Virus record (IMG/VR): IMGVR_UViG_3300030117_002201
Location: 1 to 26,630 of that record
From: a virus
DNA: 26,630 nt
Direction: 5' to 3' (one strand)
The position numbers were made by a program, and so were the translations under genes. The stretch's first letter is position 1, and each line of letters begins with the position of its first letter. Below the pieces are notes generated by a model that worked only from the letters and a program-made list of their open reading frames with translations, had not been told where the DNA came from and ran no database searches. Shown here in pieces: positions 1-4,842 of this stretch.

Positions 1-243
1 AAGGTAGAAGCCTTGGAAGGTGATGACTTATTTAAAAATATGTCTAACACGCTGAAGGATAGGCTTGGGAACTGCAAGACAGCAGCTGAATTGAAGGTGG
101 TGCTGGAAGAGACTTGGCAACCCTTAAAAACCGCTTTCACTGGCAAGCAAGATGACGAACTCGCCGTTCTTGCTGATCTCATCAGGGAACATATGGTGAG
201 AATAGAAAACATAGGTAAGCAATCAGAAGAAGGAGAATTTTAA
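1..243 (+). CDS. C-terminal part of a phage protein, possibly an annealing recombinase (5' end outside window)
   Basis: The frame is open from the first base (K-V-E-A-L-E-G...), so the gene very likely begins upstream; a TTG at 13 is the first possible start inside the window but has no convincing ribosome binding site. The visible 80 residues are charged and helical, with a CKTAAELKVVLEETW segment. That segment resembles the helical tails of phage single-strand annealing proteins (ERF/RecT/Sak type), which often read C-K-T-x-x-E-L-x-x-V-W. The next gene is of a kind often found behind such recombinases, and an HNH-like gene follows, which fits. The catalytic or DNA-binding core is not visible, so the assignment is inference. 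The stop TAA overlaps the next ATG by one base (TAATG), suggesting coupled translation. Confidence 0.55.
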   Translation, partial: KVEALEGDDLFKNMSNTLKDRLGNCKTAAELKVVLEETWQPLKTAFTGKQDDELAVLADLIREHMVRIENIGKQSEEGEF

Positions 244-479
244 TGGCTGAATGGGAACGAAGAGATATGCAATCGAATGTCTTTCCGAACAAGAAGAAGG
301 AACTGGATTGGCATGCCGATTACAGGGGCGACATCTTGGTCGAGGGTAAGGATTACTACATCGATATCACTAAAAAAACCGCGAAGACAGGCAACACTTT
401 CTTGTCTGTTAAACTGAAGCCAAAAGAAACATTGGCTAAGGAATCTATCTCTAACTCATTTGATGACATAGAGATATGA
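243..479 (+). CDS. small conserved phage protein, recombination-operon companion, function unknown
   Basis: This 78-residue soluble protein has no signal peptide or membrane segment. The start ATG overlaps the previous stop and follows an AAGGAGA-like ribosome binding site at about 228-234. The N-terminal part (MAEWERRD...) followed by a D-Y-x-G-D-I-x-V-x-G-K-D-Y-Y-I core resembles small phage proteins encoded directly behind ERF or RecT genes. Those usually have a short beta-rich core with the G-K-x-Y pattern seen here at about residues 38-43. No catalytic motif can be seen. The role is unknown; association with single-strand annealing is inferred from position. Its TGA overlaps the next ATG by four bases. 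Confidence 0.75.
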   Translation: MAEWERRDMQSNVFPNKKKELDWHADYRGDILVEGKDYYIDITKKTAKTGNTFLSVKLKPKETLAKESISNSFDDIEI

Positions 480-760
480 GTCGCACCAAATCATATGTGA
501 TGGACTTGGAAGAGAAGCTAAACGAAAGAGAGCGCGAGATACGCAGACGTAGGCGCGAGCTTGCGGAGTTTGGTGTGAGCGTCAGGACTATCAACAAAAA
601 AGAGTTCGATGAGGATGTGCTTACAAATATTCATGAACGTTTAAACGAAGCTGAAAGTTTAATACGAGCCATGAAAGTTGGACTTCACAGAGCCATTGAT
701 TTAAGGACAGCGTTGTTAGATGACGATAGAAAAAGAGTGGTCAAAAAAGATAAGAAGTAG
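476..760 (+). CDS. coiled-coil protein of unknown function
   Basis: The product has 94 residues and is extremely rich in charge (K, R, E, D). Residues 8-30 (EEKLNEREREIRRRRRELAE) and about 50-75 look like helices able to form a coiled coil. There is no membrane segment, metal site or catalytic motif. The start ATG overlaps the preceding stop in an ATGA junction, and the 3' end overlaps the next gene by 41 bases in another frame. One GTTTAAAC palindrome lies inside it (639-646), encoding part of E-R-L-N-E. I do not recognise a family; context suggests an early or recombination-module protein. Confidence 0.65.
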   Translation: MSRTKSYVMDLEEKLNEREREIRRRRRELAEFGVSVRTINKKEFDEDVLTNIHERLNEAESLIRAMKVGLHRAIDLRTALLDDDRKRVVKKDKK

Positions 761-1001
761 GAAGCACCTACAGTATATCAGGGAACAGGGTTGCCTAATC
801 TGCTATCGCCCTGCACAGGCCCATCACCTGACCTTCGTGGATAGTGATGGCTTGCGTGGTATGCGTAGAACAGGCGATCAATTTGCTGTTCCCTTGTGTG
901 ATGACCATCACCGTCAGCTACACGCACATGGTAACGAGGAAAGATGGTGGGCGATGCAGGGTGTAGACCCGATTGGCTGGCTGTCAGAACAATTTAATTA
1001 G
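720..1001 (+). CDS. HNH-like putative nuclease (DUF968/Ref-like zinc-binding fold)
   Basis: The 93-residue product has a clear metal-binding pattern: C25-x2-C28, H35-H36, then VPLC60-x2-H63-H64-x3-H68, followed by G-N-E-x-x-W-W and a V-D-P tail. This Cys/His layout matches the small HNH-like proteins in alphaproteobacteria and their phages that carry C-L-V-C-G-R, A-H-H-L and V-P-L-C-x-x-H-H-x-x-L-H. It also recalls DUF968 and the RecA-dependent nuclease Ref of phage P1. Its expected role is metal-dependent DNA cleavage, probably in recombination. The ATG at 720 is the first possible start, because an in-frame TAG lies immediately before it; this gives a 41-base overlap with the previous gene. 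Nuclease activity is inferred from family resemblance. Confidence 0.75.
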   Translation: MTIEKEWSKKIRSRKHLQYIREQGCLICYRPAQAHHLTFVDSDGLRGMRRTGDQFAVPLCDDHHRQLHAHGNEERWWAMQGVDPIGWLSEQFN

Positions 1002-1020
1002 GACATATTCGGGAGATCAT

Positions 1021-1644
1021 ATGGCTTATAAGAAAAAAGCTCTGGTGGAAAAAGAACTAGAGATGGCTAACGAAAAGGTGGCGTTCTTAGAAGATCGTTT
1101 AAACGGAATGGAAAGGAGACAGAAAGCAGAGGTAGCGCATGGGCTTGAGTTGCAGACTAAGCTAAATAAAGCGGAAGCCGATTTGCTGGATCAAGAAAAA
1201 ACATCTGCAAGGTTGCGTAGCGCAATGAACAGATTAACTGATAGACCATATAGTGCTACTGATGTTTGGGACTTGGCTTCTCAGATTTCTCTCAAGGATC
1301 TGAGCAATCTGCTGTTTAACTTTAAAGAGTTAGTTAACTACGATCTTGGCCCTATGGTGCATATGGAATTAAACACCGAGTACGATCCTATCTCGGTTGC
1401 CGAAGGAGAAGTCTATGTCAGTTTGACCCTGCCAGAAACTCTATGCGAAGAAGATACGCCCATGACGTTGCAGGATATATTTGCAGACCATGAAGATGAG
1501 GACGATACAGGGGAGCCTATGGCTTATGACCTGAGTTTCGATTACTTCAACAGTCGGTTCGTAGCTACAAGCGTTCATGTTTGCCATGAGCACAAGACCG
1601 TAACGATTGGTTTGGATTCAACTGGAGAGTACCTTGGAGAGTAA
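1021..1644 (+). CDS. unknown phage protein with N-terminal coiled coil and acidic C-terminal half
   Basis: I place the start at the ATG at 1021, preceded by GGGAGAT at 1010-1016. The in-frame upstream start at 973 would overlap the previous gene and lacks a binding site. The product is 207 residues. Residues 4-70 are a heptad-like charged helix (ALVEKELEMANEKVAFLEDR...). Residues 75-110 look globular, and residues 140-170 are very acidic (an E-D-E-D-D run). A GTTTAAAC palindrome at 1097-1104 encodes part of D-R-L-N-G. There is no catalytic motif, signal or membrane segment, and I do not recognise the family. Confidence 0.7.
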   Translation: MAYKKKALVEKELEMANEKVAFLEDRLNGMERRQKAEVAHGLELQTKLNKAEADLLDQEKTSARLRSAMNRLTDRPYSATDVWDLASQISLKDLSNLLFNFKELVNYDLGPMVHMELNTEYDPISVAEGEVYVSLTLPETLCEEDTPMTLQDIFADHEDEDDTGEPMAYDLSFDYFNSRFVATSVHVCHEHKTVTIGLDSTGEYLGE

Positions 1645-2077
1645 AATTGCAGAGCACTTCGAGGCAAAGAAGTATGCTTACAGACAGACTAAAGATGGTG
1701 TCATCTTGAGTTTTGTGCTGCATCCAGATGATGTACCCAAGGAGATGGCTCTTGCCAACATAGGTCAGAGGTACATGGTTGCTTGCGCACAGATAGATGA
1801 CTTCGAGAATCCGATACGCCCAGCAGCTGTAACTGAGGGTGAACGTGCGGTTGCCAGAGCTAATCTGATTTGCAGGGATGCGTCATATCAATCTTGGGTT
1901 AGACGCAACAGAGGCGAGTGGCCCCATGTAGACTTTGAGAATACAACTGACGAAGAATATGCAGCACAGGTAATTAGAAGTGTGTGCAATGTTGAGTCGC
2001 GGTCTGAATTAAAACATAGTGAAACAGCTAGAACGCTTCTATCTGATCACATGAAAGAGTTTGAGAGATCGCTATGA
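1634..2077 (+). CDS. conserved phage protein of unknown function near recombination genes
   Basis: I prefer the TTG at 1634 because GGAGAG (1624-1629) lies just upstream, giving 147 residues and an 11-base overlap with the previous gene. A TTG at 1607 would add nine residues but has no ribosome binding site. The N-terminal segment (Y-R-Q-T-K-D-G-V-I-L-S-F-V-L-H-P-D-D-V-P) followed by I-G-Q-R-Y-M-V-A-C-A-Q-I-D resembles a widespread family of short phage proteins of unknown function. The usual pattern there is K-D-G-x-x-x-S-F-V-I-H-P-x-D-x-P followed by G-T-R-Y. The C-terminal half contains a W-V-R-R-N-R-G segment and helices. Its ATGA junction with the regulator gene downstream suggests co-translation. 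Confidence 0.65.
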   Translation: MESKIAEHFEAKKYAYRQTKDGVILSFVLHPDDVPKEMALANIGQRYMVACAQIDDFENPIRPAAVTEGERAVARANLICRDASYQSWVRRNRGEWPHVDFENTTDEEYAAQVIRSVCNVESRSELKHSETARTLLSDHMKEFERSL

Positions 2078-2337
2078 GTTGGTATGCTGATAGGCTAAAG
2101 CGTCTTAGAACGGATCAGAGGATGTCTCAGCAACAATTAGCTGACAGATCTAACATGACTAAGGCGTATGTTGGACAGGTTGAAAGGGGTGAGCGTAAGC
2201 CAAGCTTCGATGTGGTAGAAAGGATCGCAGCTGCACTGGGCGCGAAGATTTATATCTCGCTTGAGAATCCAGAGCCACCCGCTTTGAACCCAAAGAACAA
2301 ACCGAAAACGTCAATCGCTAGTAGGTTTAACAAATAG
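2074..2337 (+). CDS. XRE-family (Cro/CI-like) helix-turn-helix transcriptional regulator
   Basis: This 87-residue protein has a textbook XRE helix-turn-helix at residues 5-60. It runs L-K-R-L-R-T-D-Q, M-S-Q-Q-Q-L-A-D-R-S as helix 2, T-K-A-Y-V-G-Q-V-E-R-G as recognition helix 3, then R-K-P-S-F-D-V-V-E-R-I-A-A-A-L-G. The C-terminal 27 residues are short, basic and proline-rich, without a peptidase or sensor domain, so it resembles a Cro-type repressor rather than a self-cleaving CI. It is the last gene of the overlapping plus-strand operon (ATGA overlap with the gene before). XRE dimers usually bind palindromic DNA. The repeated GTTTAAAC palindrome and the ATAGGTCAG inverted repeat just behind the gene (2334-2397) are candidate operators, but this is inference. 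Confidence 0.88.
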   Translation: MSWYADRLKRLRTDQRMSQQQLADRSNMTKAYVGQVERGERKPSFDVVERIAAALGAKIYISLENPEPPALNPKNKPKTSIASRFNK

Positions 2338-2342
2338 GTCAG
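2325..2342 (+). repeat. direct repeat copy 1 flanking the GIY-YIG cassette
   Basis: GTTTAACAAATAGGTCAG here matches GTTTAAACAATAGGTCAG at 3152-3169 in 16 of 18 positions. The copy overlaps the last codons and the stop of the XRE gene. The two copies lie 827 bp apart and enclose the endonuclease gene and its leader. Confidence 0.7.
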
Positions 2343-2397
2343 GCGTTCCCCTTACCATTGGACGCGACACAATCCGCGCTGCTCGGAACTGACCTAT
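2334..2397. repeat. inverted repeat behind the XRE gene (ATAGGTCAG / CTGACCTAT)
   Basis: ATAGGTCAG at 2334-2342 pairs perfectly with CTGACCTAT at 2389-2397, leaving a 46-base interior. In RNA this would be a 9-bp stem closing a large loop that has no T-run after it, so it is not a classical terminator. It may be an operator pair for the XRE protein, the border of the inserted nuclease cassette, or part of a structured leader. A third copy of ATAGGTCAG lies at 3161-3169. Confidence 0.55.
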
Positions 2398-2447
2398 AAG
2401 CAGCAAGACCTAGGGCGCAAATTACTCCGTGTCCTTAGAAGCATCGT

Positions 2448-2476
2448 ACCCGCCCGGTGTGGTCGAAAAGGCGGGT
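2448..2476 (+). other. GC-rich hairpin upstream of the GIY-YIG gene
   Basis: ACCCGCC (2448-2454) pairs with GGCGGGT (2470-2476) over a 15-base loop, ending 23 bases before the endonuclease ATG. The last two bases of the stem are the first two bases of a GTTTAAAC palindrome (2475-2482). No run of T follows, so a leader or regulatory structure is more likely than a terminator. Confidence 0.45.
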
Positions 2477-2499
2477 TTAAACGCAACAAAGGTAGAGAT

Positions 2500-3087
2500 A
2501 TGGGTATTTTACATTTCGATAATAGCAATGTGTCTGTTGGTGGCGCGATCTTTTTCAATGATCATGCACAGCAAGTTAGTCTTGACACAGGTTTCGCTAA
2601 CGCTACTGGTGGTGTTTCTGTACAGGCGTTTATTTCTGAAGAAGAAAGGCAGCTGAATAAATTGGGCGGTATGCTTATTAATCAGGAAGCCAGAGTAGAG
2701 AAAGCAGAAGAGCTACTGAAGTCTATACAAAAGGAGAGGGACGCGACTGTAGAATCTATCCGCAAGATCAAAGAAATTTTACACAAAAAAGAAGTCCAGA
2801 GAGATGAAGTAAACAAAGCAATTCTCAGGAAGGGTAGGGGCTTCCATTATAGGGATGACCTATCACAGCCCGGTGTTTACTTGCTGGCAATGGAAGACAG
2901 GATAGTTTATGTGGGTCAATCCAAGAACCCTCATGCAAGGATACCCCAGCACAGGGACAAGGAATTTACCCATTTCCGTATATTGCGTTGCCCAGAACGT
3001 AGACTGACATATTGGGAGAGCGTTCTGATCAAGAAGATAAATCCTGTATATAACAAAACACTAAAAAAATATCGGAGGCGTGGTTAA
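2500..3087 (+). CDS. GIY-YIG endonuclease, probable free-standing homing or regulatory nuclease
   Basis: The 195-residue product has a long charged coiled coil at residues 46-108 and a C-terminal GIY-YIG nuclease domain at residues 122-187. The signatures are G125-V-Y127 and Y137-V-G139, an arginine at 147, the glutamate E173 expected to bind the catalytic metal, and N181-P-V-Y-N. These five positions match the active site described for the GIY-YIG superfamily (UvrC, I-TevI). The N-terminal coiled coil is not the usual zinc-finger/NUMOD architecture. The start ATG at 2500 follows AGGTAGAG. The gene is not overlapped with its neighbours, unlike the operon before it, and lies between two copies of an imperfect 18-bp direct repeat (2325-2342 and 3152-3169), suggesting a mobile cassette. 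Confidence 0.85.
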   Translation: MGILHFDNSNVSVGGAIFFNDHAQQVSLDTGFANATGGVSVQAFISEEERQLNKLGGMLINQEARVEKAEELLKSIQKERDATVESIRKIKEILHKKEVQRDEVNKAILRKGRGFHYRDDLSQPGVYLLAMEDRIVYVGQSKNPHARIPQHRDKEFTHFRILRCPERRLTYWESVLIKKINPVYNKTLKKYRRRG

Positions 3088-3112
3088 CTTTTGCCATTTG
3101 AGGCTATAGTAA

Positions 3113-3189
3113 TATGAGAGTTTTTTGACGAAGGTGAGAGGCAGCATCAGCGTTTAAACAATAGGTCAGATGAAGTACGGACTCTCATA
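3113..3189. repeat. inverted repeat between the convergent transcription units
   Basis: TATGAGAGT (3113-3121) pairs with ACTCTCATA (3181-3189), giving a 9-bp stem with a 59-base interior. It lies exactly between the end of the plus-strand genes and the stop of the first minus-strand gene. T-rich sequence (3120-3126) follows the left arm rather than the right, so a simple terminator is doubtful. The interior holds a GTTTAAAC site and the second ATAGGTCAG copy. Confidence 0.45.
3152..3169 (+). repeat. direct repeat copy 2 flanking the GIY-YIG cassette
   Basis: GTTTAAACAATAGGTCAG begins with a perfect GTTTAAAC palindrome and matches copy 1 (2325-2342) in 16 of 18 bases. It lies 64 bases after the endonuclease stop. 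Together the copies look like target-site or recombination scars, or repeated binding sites for one protein. Confidence 0.65.
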
Positions 3190-3190
3190 A

Positions 3191-3370
3191 TTATTCAGCA
3201 CCGTGAATCTGATCGTCTGCCTCAAACCCCCAGTTCATTGCATCACTCAACAATGCAGTAAGTTGATCTGGTTCTATCGGCTTCATCTTCATGTTTAATG
3301 TTTTAGTTTCGGAGCAGTACTTAACTGTCATCGCCACCTTTTCATTTTCGTACTCGAAGTGTCCTTCCAT
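3191..3370 (-). CDS. small acidic protein of unknown function
   Basis: I choose the ATG at 3370 (59 residues, MEGHFEYENEK...) because GGAGGG lies five bases upstream of it. An ATG at 3388 would add six residues and sits two bases from a GTTTAAAC motif, inside a 16-bp sequence also found at the start of the GNAT-like gene at 19449, so it cannot be excluded. The product has alternating hydrophobic and charged residues (K-V-A-M-T-V-K-Y, T-L-N-M-K-M-K-P-I), suggesting a small beta sheet, followed by a helix (L-T-A-L-L-S-D-A-M-N-W). There is no signal peptide, membrane segment or known motif. It is the last gene of the minus-strand block, isolated from the rest by 244 bases. Confidence 0.6.
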   Translation of the reverse strand: MEGHFEYENEKVAMTVKYCSETKTLNMKMKPIEPDQLTALLSDAMNWGFEADDQIHGAE

Positions 3371-3614
3371 GCTCACCCTCCATGACATCGTTTAAACACC
3401 TAGATATATACACGAAACCATCAGCGTTGAGGATAACTTATACGATATCCTATCGCTGTATTTTTATGACCACTGGTACCCGGAACACAGCAGTAGGTTA
3501 GTAAAGTCGTTTAAACAAACCCGGATAAACACCGTTGTAACGCAGGTATGATAGGTGTTCGCGTTTAAACAAACGTGGTTTTATTACAACAGGAAACAAC
3601 AATACCGCAGTGGG
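3371..3614. promoter_or_regulatory. gene-free strand-switch region with three GTTTAAAC sites
   Basis: I see no coding frame here. It contains GTTTAAAC at 3390, 3509 and 3563. The last two sit in a 13-bp direct repeat, CGTTTAAACAAAC (3508-3520 and 3562-3574), spaced 54 bp apart. Between them AACACC and GGTGTT can pair, and near 3431-3453 AGGATA and TATCCT form a short hairpin. No convincing -35/-10 pair could be settled by eye on either strand. The density of symmetric sites suggests a control region for the genes on the left or an origin-like element. Confidence 0.5.
3508..3574. repeat. paired 13-bp direct repeat CGTTTAAACAAAC
   Basis: The two identical copies occupy 3508-3520 and 3562-3574, 54 bp start to start, which is close to five DNA helical turns. 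Each contains the complete GTTTAAAC palindrome followed by AAAC. They are the only copies in the window with the same 3' extension, so they may form a paired binding site. Confidence 0.65.
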
Positions 3615-3944
3615 TTACTTCTTACCGAACTTCTGCTTCTGTGATTTGGGTGGACTCTTGCTGCTACCGCCTTTGCTCCAGAAAAGTTTGTTTGCCCAGA
3701 AAGCAGCAGATGTTTTTCCCTTCTTTATATTCTTTGCGTGACGAGCCTTGAAGCTTTTACGAGCCTCATCACTGTAGTTGTGTCCCATCTTCTGATCACC
3801 GAATCGAATAATCTTCATCTTGCTACCATCTCTGACAGCAACAACTCCCTTCTTGGTGGGGTGGTTAGGAGTTCTCTTCGGCTTGTTTAAACCTTTCAAG
3901 CCCACTTTCTTCAGCCGGTTCTTTTCCGCATCTGTTAAACTCAT
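3615..3944 (-). CDS. small basic phage protein, conserved in marine phages, function unknown
   Basis: The 109-residue product is strongly basic. The N-terminus (M-S-L-T-D-A-E-K-N-R-L-K-K-V-G-L-K-G-L-N-K-P-K-R-T-P) and the core around residues 60-88 (R-K-S-F-K-A-R-H-A-K-N-I-K-K-G-K-T-S-A-A-F-W-A-N-K) match a small protein I recognise from marine phages, in which the core ends in A-A-Y-W-A-N-K. No function has been established that I know of. The lysine-rich tail suggests contact with DNA or RNA. ATG at 3944 overlaps the preceding stop (ATGA). A GTTTAAAC copy at 3885-3892 encodes G-L-N. It is the last of five consecutive small basic genes. Confidence 0.75.
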   Translation of the reverse strand: MSLTDAEKNRLKKVGLKGLNKPKRTPNHPTKKGVVAVRDGSKMKIIRFGDQKMGHNYSDEARKSFKARHAKNIKKGKTSAAFWANKLFWSKGGSSKSPPKSQKQKFGKK

Positions 3945-4183
3945 TTGCGATACCTCGCTGTTTTCTTGGCAATCTTCTTGGGTTGTGCGCTAAACTGCTT
4001 GCCTTTCTTAGTATCCTTTCTCTTCTTGCGGGATGTCGCTGCATACTCCTTCGCAGACAAAGACTTGATGGCTTTATCTGGTAGATATCGTTCACCTGTC
4101 TTGGCACTAGGCTTACCAGACTTGGTTCTCCACTTCTGTTTTGTCCACTTCTTGAGGGACTTCTGTGACTTCTTGAGAGCCAT
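3941..4183 (-). CDS. small basic phage protein, possibly DUF5872-like
   Basis: This 80-residue protein begins M-A-L-K-K-S-Q-K-S-L-K-K-W-T-K-Q-K-W and continues T-K-S-G-K-P-S-A-K-T-G-E-R-Y-L-P. This pattern recurs in marine phages and I tentatively link it to DUF5872. The remainder is lysine/arginine-rich, with A-K-E-Y-A-A-T-S-R-K-K-R-K and K-K-I-A-K-K-T-A-R-Y-R-K. There is no membrane segment or catalytic motif; nucleic-acid binding is plausible but unproven. ATG at 4183 overlaps the previous stop by one base (TAATG), and the stop overlaps the next ATG by four. Confidence 0.78.
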   Translation of the reverse strand: MALKKSQKSLKKWTKQKWRTKSGKPSAKTGERYLPDKAIKSLSAKEYAATSRKKRKDTKKGKQFSAQPKKIAKKTARYRK

Positions 4184-4302
4184 TATTTTTTCTTCTTCTT
4201 ACCCTTGTTGAGCTTATCGAAATCTGCCTTGGTAATTTTATCTCTAGGCTTCGCAACTCTAGCTAGTTTCTTTTGCTTCGGACTGTACTTTTTGAATGGC
4301 AC
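4183..4302 (-). CDS. 39-residue lysine-rich mini-protein with a GTG start
   Basis: This is a very short gene starting at GTG 4302 and reading M-P-F-K-K-Y-S-P-K-Q-K-K-L-A-R-V-A-K-P-R, then D-K-I-T-K-A-D-F-D-K-L-N-K-G and five lysines. Fifteen lysines and two arginines in 39 residues make it one of the most basic products here. A strong AGGAGG binding site (4309-4314) lies seven bases upstream, and a GTTTAAAC palindrome (4303-4310) fills that spacer exactly. The TAA overlaps the next ATG by one base, supporting coupling. The N-terminus resembles mini-proteins annotated in marine phages. The function is unknown. Confidence 0.75.
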   Translation of the reverse strand: MPFKKYSPKQKKLARVAKPRDKITKADFDKLNKGKKKKK

Positions 4303-4310
4303 GTTTAAAC
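4303..4310. promoter_or_regulatory. GTTTAAAC palindrome forming the SD-to-start spacer
   Basis: Read on the minus strand the sequence is TTAGGAGGTTTAAACGTG: the palindrome begins with the last G of the Shine-Dalgarno sequence and ends directly at the GTG start codon. The same arrangement, TTAGGACGTTTAAACATG, occurs upstream of 17103. Confidence 0.75.
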
Positions 4311-4313
4311 CTC

Positions 4314-4601
4314 CTAACGTTTCTTAGCGTTTGCTCTTCGTATTGCCTCTTTACCTTTCTTCGCTATCTCTGCTTGCTTGTTTTTACCAGCCACCTTAGC
4401 CCTCTGCTCAAGCACAGTGAGGATTTGTATCTTCCTAGCGAATGGTTTCTTTATGTTCTTTACCTTCCTTACAGTGTCCCTAGCGTCCTTCTCTGTGGCG
4501 AATTTTATACTGACGGTATCCTTGGGGTTCTCATCTGTATACAGCCGTCTGCCTGATCCCTTGGGCTTCTTGCCTGTCCCTTTCTTGGGATCTTTGCTCA
4601 C
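4314..4601 (-). CDS. small basic phage protein, conserved in marine phages
   Basis: The 95-residue product starts at GTG 4601, whose GTGA overlaps the previous TGA by four bases. It begins S-K-D-P-K-K-G-T-G-K-K-P-K-G-S-G-R-R-L-Y-T-D-E-N-P-style, a motif I recognise from marine tailed phages. The middle (V-S-I-K-F-A-T-E-K-D-A-R-D-T-V) and a helical basic half (residues 50-95: P-F-A-R-K-I-Q-I-L-T-V-L-E-Q-R-A-K-V) follow. There is no enzyme motif. Strong positive charge and conservation as a set with its neighbours suggest a nucleic-acid-associated or packaged protein, which is inference. Confidence 0.77.
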   Translation of the reverse strand: MSKDPKKGTGKKPKGSGRRLYTDENPKDTVSIKFATEKDARDTVRKVKNIKKPFARKIQILTVLEQRAKVAGKNKQAEIAKKGKEAIRRANAKKR

Positions 4602-4813
4602 GACCTATAGCCCCCACCTTTCTCCTTGTATCTCTTCGCCAGCATCTGAGCCTTTCTTGCGCTCCACTGTCCCGGCTTTCCACCCTTACCACCAGCCTTG
4701 ATAGATTCAAACAATCTCTTCCTCATGGTTGGCTTAGTGTAGTTGCCAGCTTCGTTAACGCGAGACTTACTCTTCTTCTTTACCTTACCGCCCTTCTTAT
4801 ATCTCTTAAACAT
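4598..4813 (-). CDS. small basic phage protein with glycine/lysine-rich N-terminus
   Basis: I prefer the ATG at 4813 (M-F-K-R-Y-K-K-G-G-K-V-K-K-K-S, 71 residues), preceded by GGGTG at a six-base distance. A GTG at 4822 would add three residues without proper spacing. The C-terminal half has the recognisable string Y-T-K-P-T-M-R-K-R-L-F-E-S-I-K-A-G followed by G-K-P-G-Q-W-S-A-R-K-A-Q-M-L-A-K-R-Y-K, conserved among marine phage mini-proteins. The function is unknown; the high pI suggests DNA binding. This is the first of the five basic genes after the lysozyme gene. The gap before it (4814-4842) is one of the few without a GTTTAAAC motif. Confidence 0.75.
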   Translation of the reverse strand: MFKRYKKGGKVKKKSKSRVNEAGNYTKPTMRKRLFESIKAGGKGGKPGQWSARKAQMLAKRYKEKGGGYRS

Positions 4814-4842
4814 TACTATCACCCACCACTAATGTTGTGTAC

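Noticed and set aside
2338-2499. A tRNA or attachment site in the spacer between the XRE and GIY-YIG genes
   Set aside because: No tRNA arms are recognisable, and no integrase gene is in the window to support an attachment site.
2429-2656. Plus-strand 75-residue frame starting at GTG with two hydrophobic stretches
   Set aside because: It overlaps the GIY-YIG gene in another frame, has no ribosome binding site and covers the hairpin leader. I consider it a shadow, although a small membrane protein cannot be fully excluded.
3113-3189. A 77-base segment closed by a 9-bp stem, resembling a tRNA gene
   Set aside because: No T-arm (GGTTCGA-like) or anticodon arm can be drawn inside it, so only an inverted repeat is reported.
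3088-3190. Rho-independent terminator between the convergent units
   Set aside because: The only clear stem is far from a T-run on its 3' side on both strands, and its loop is 59 bases.
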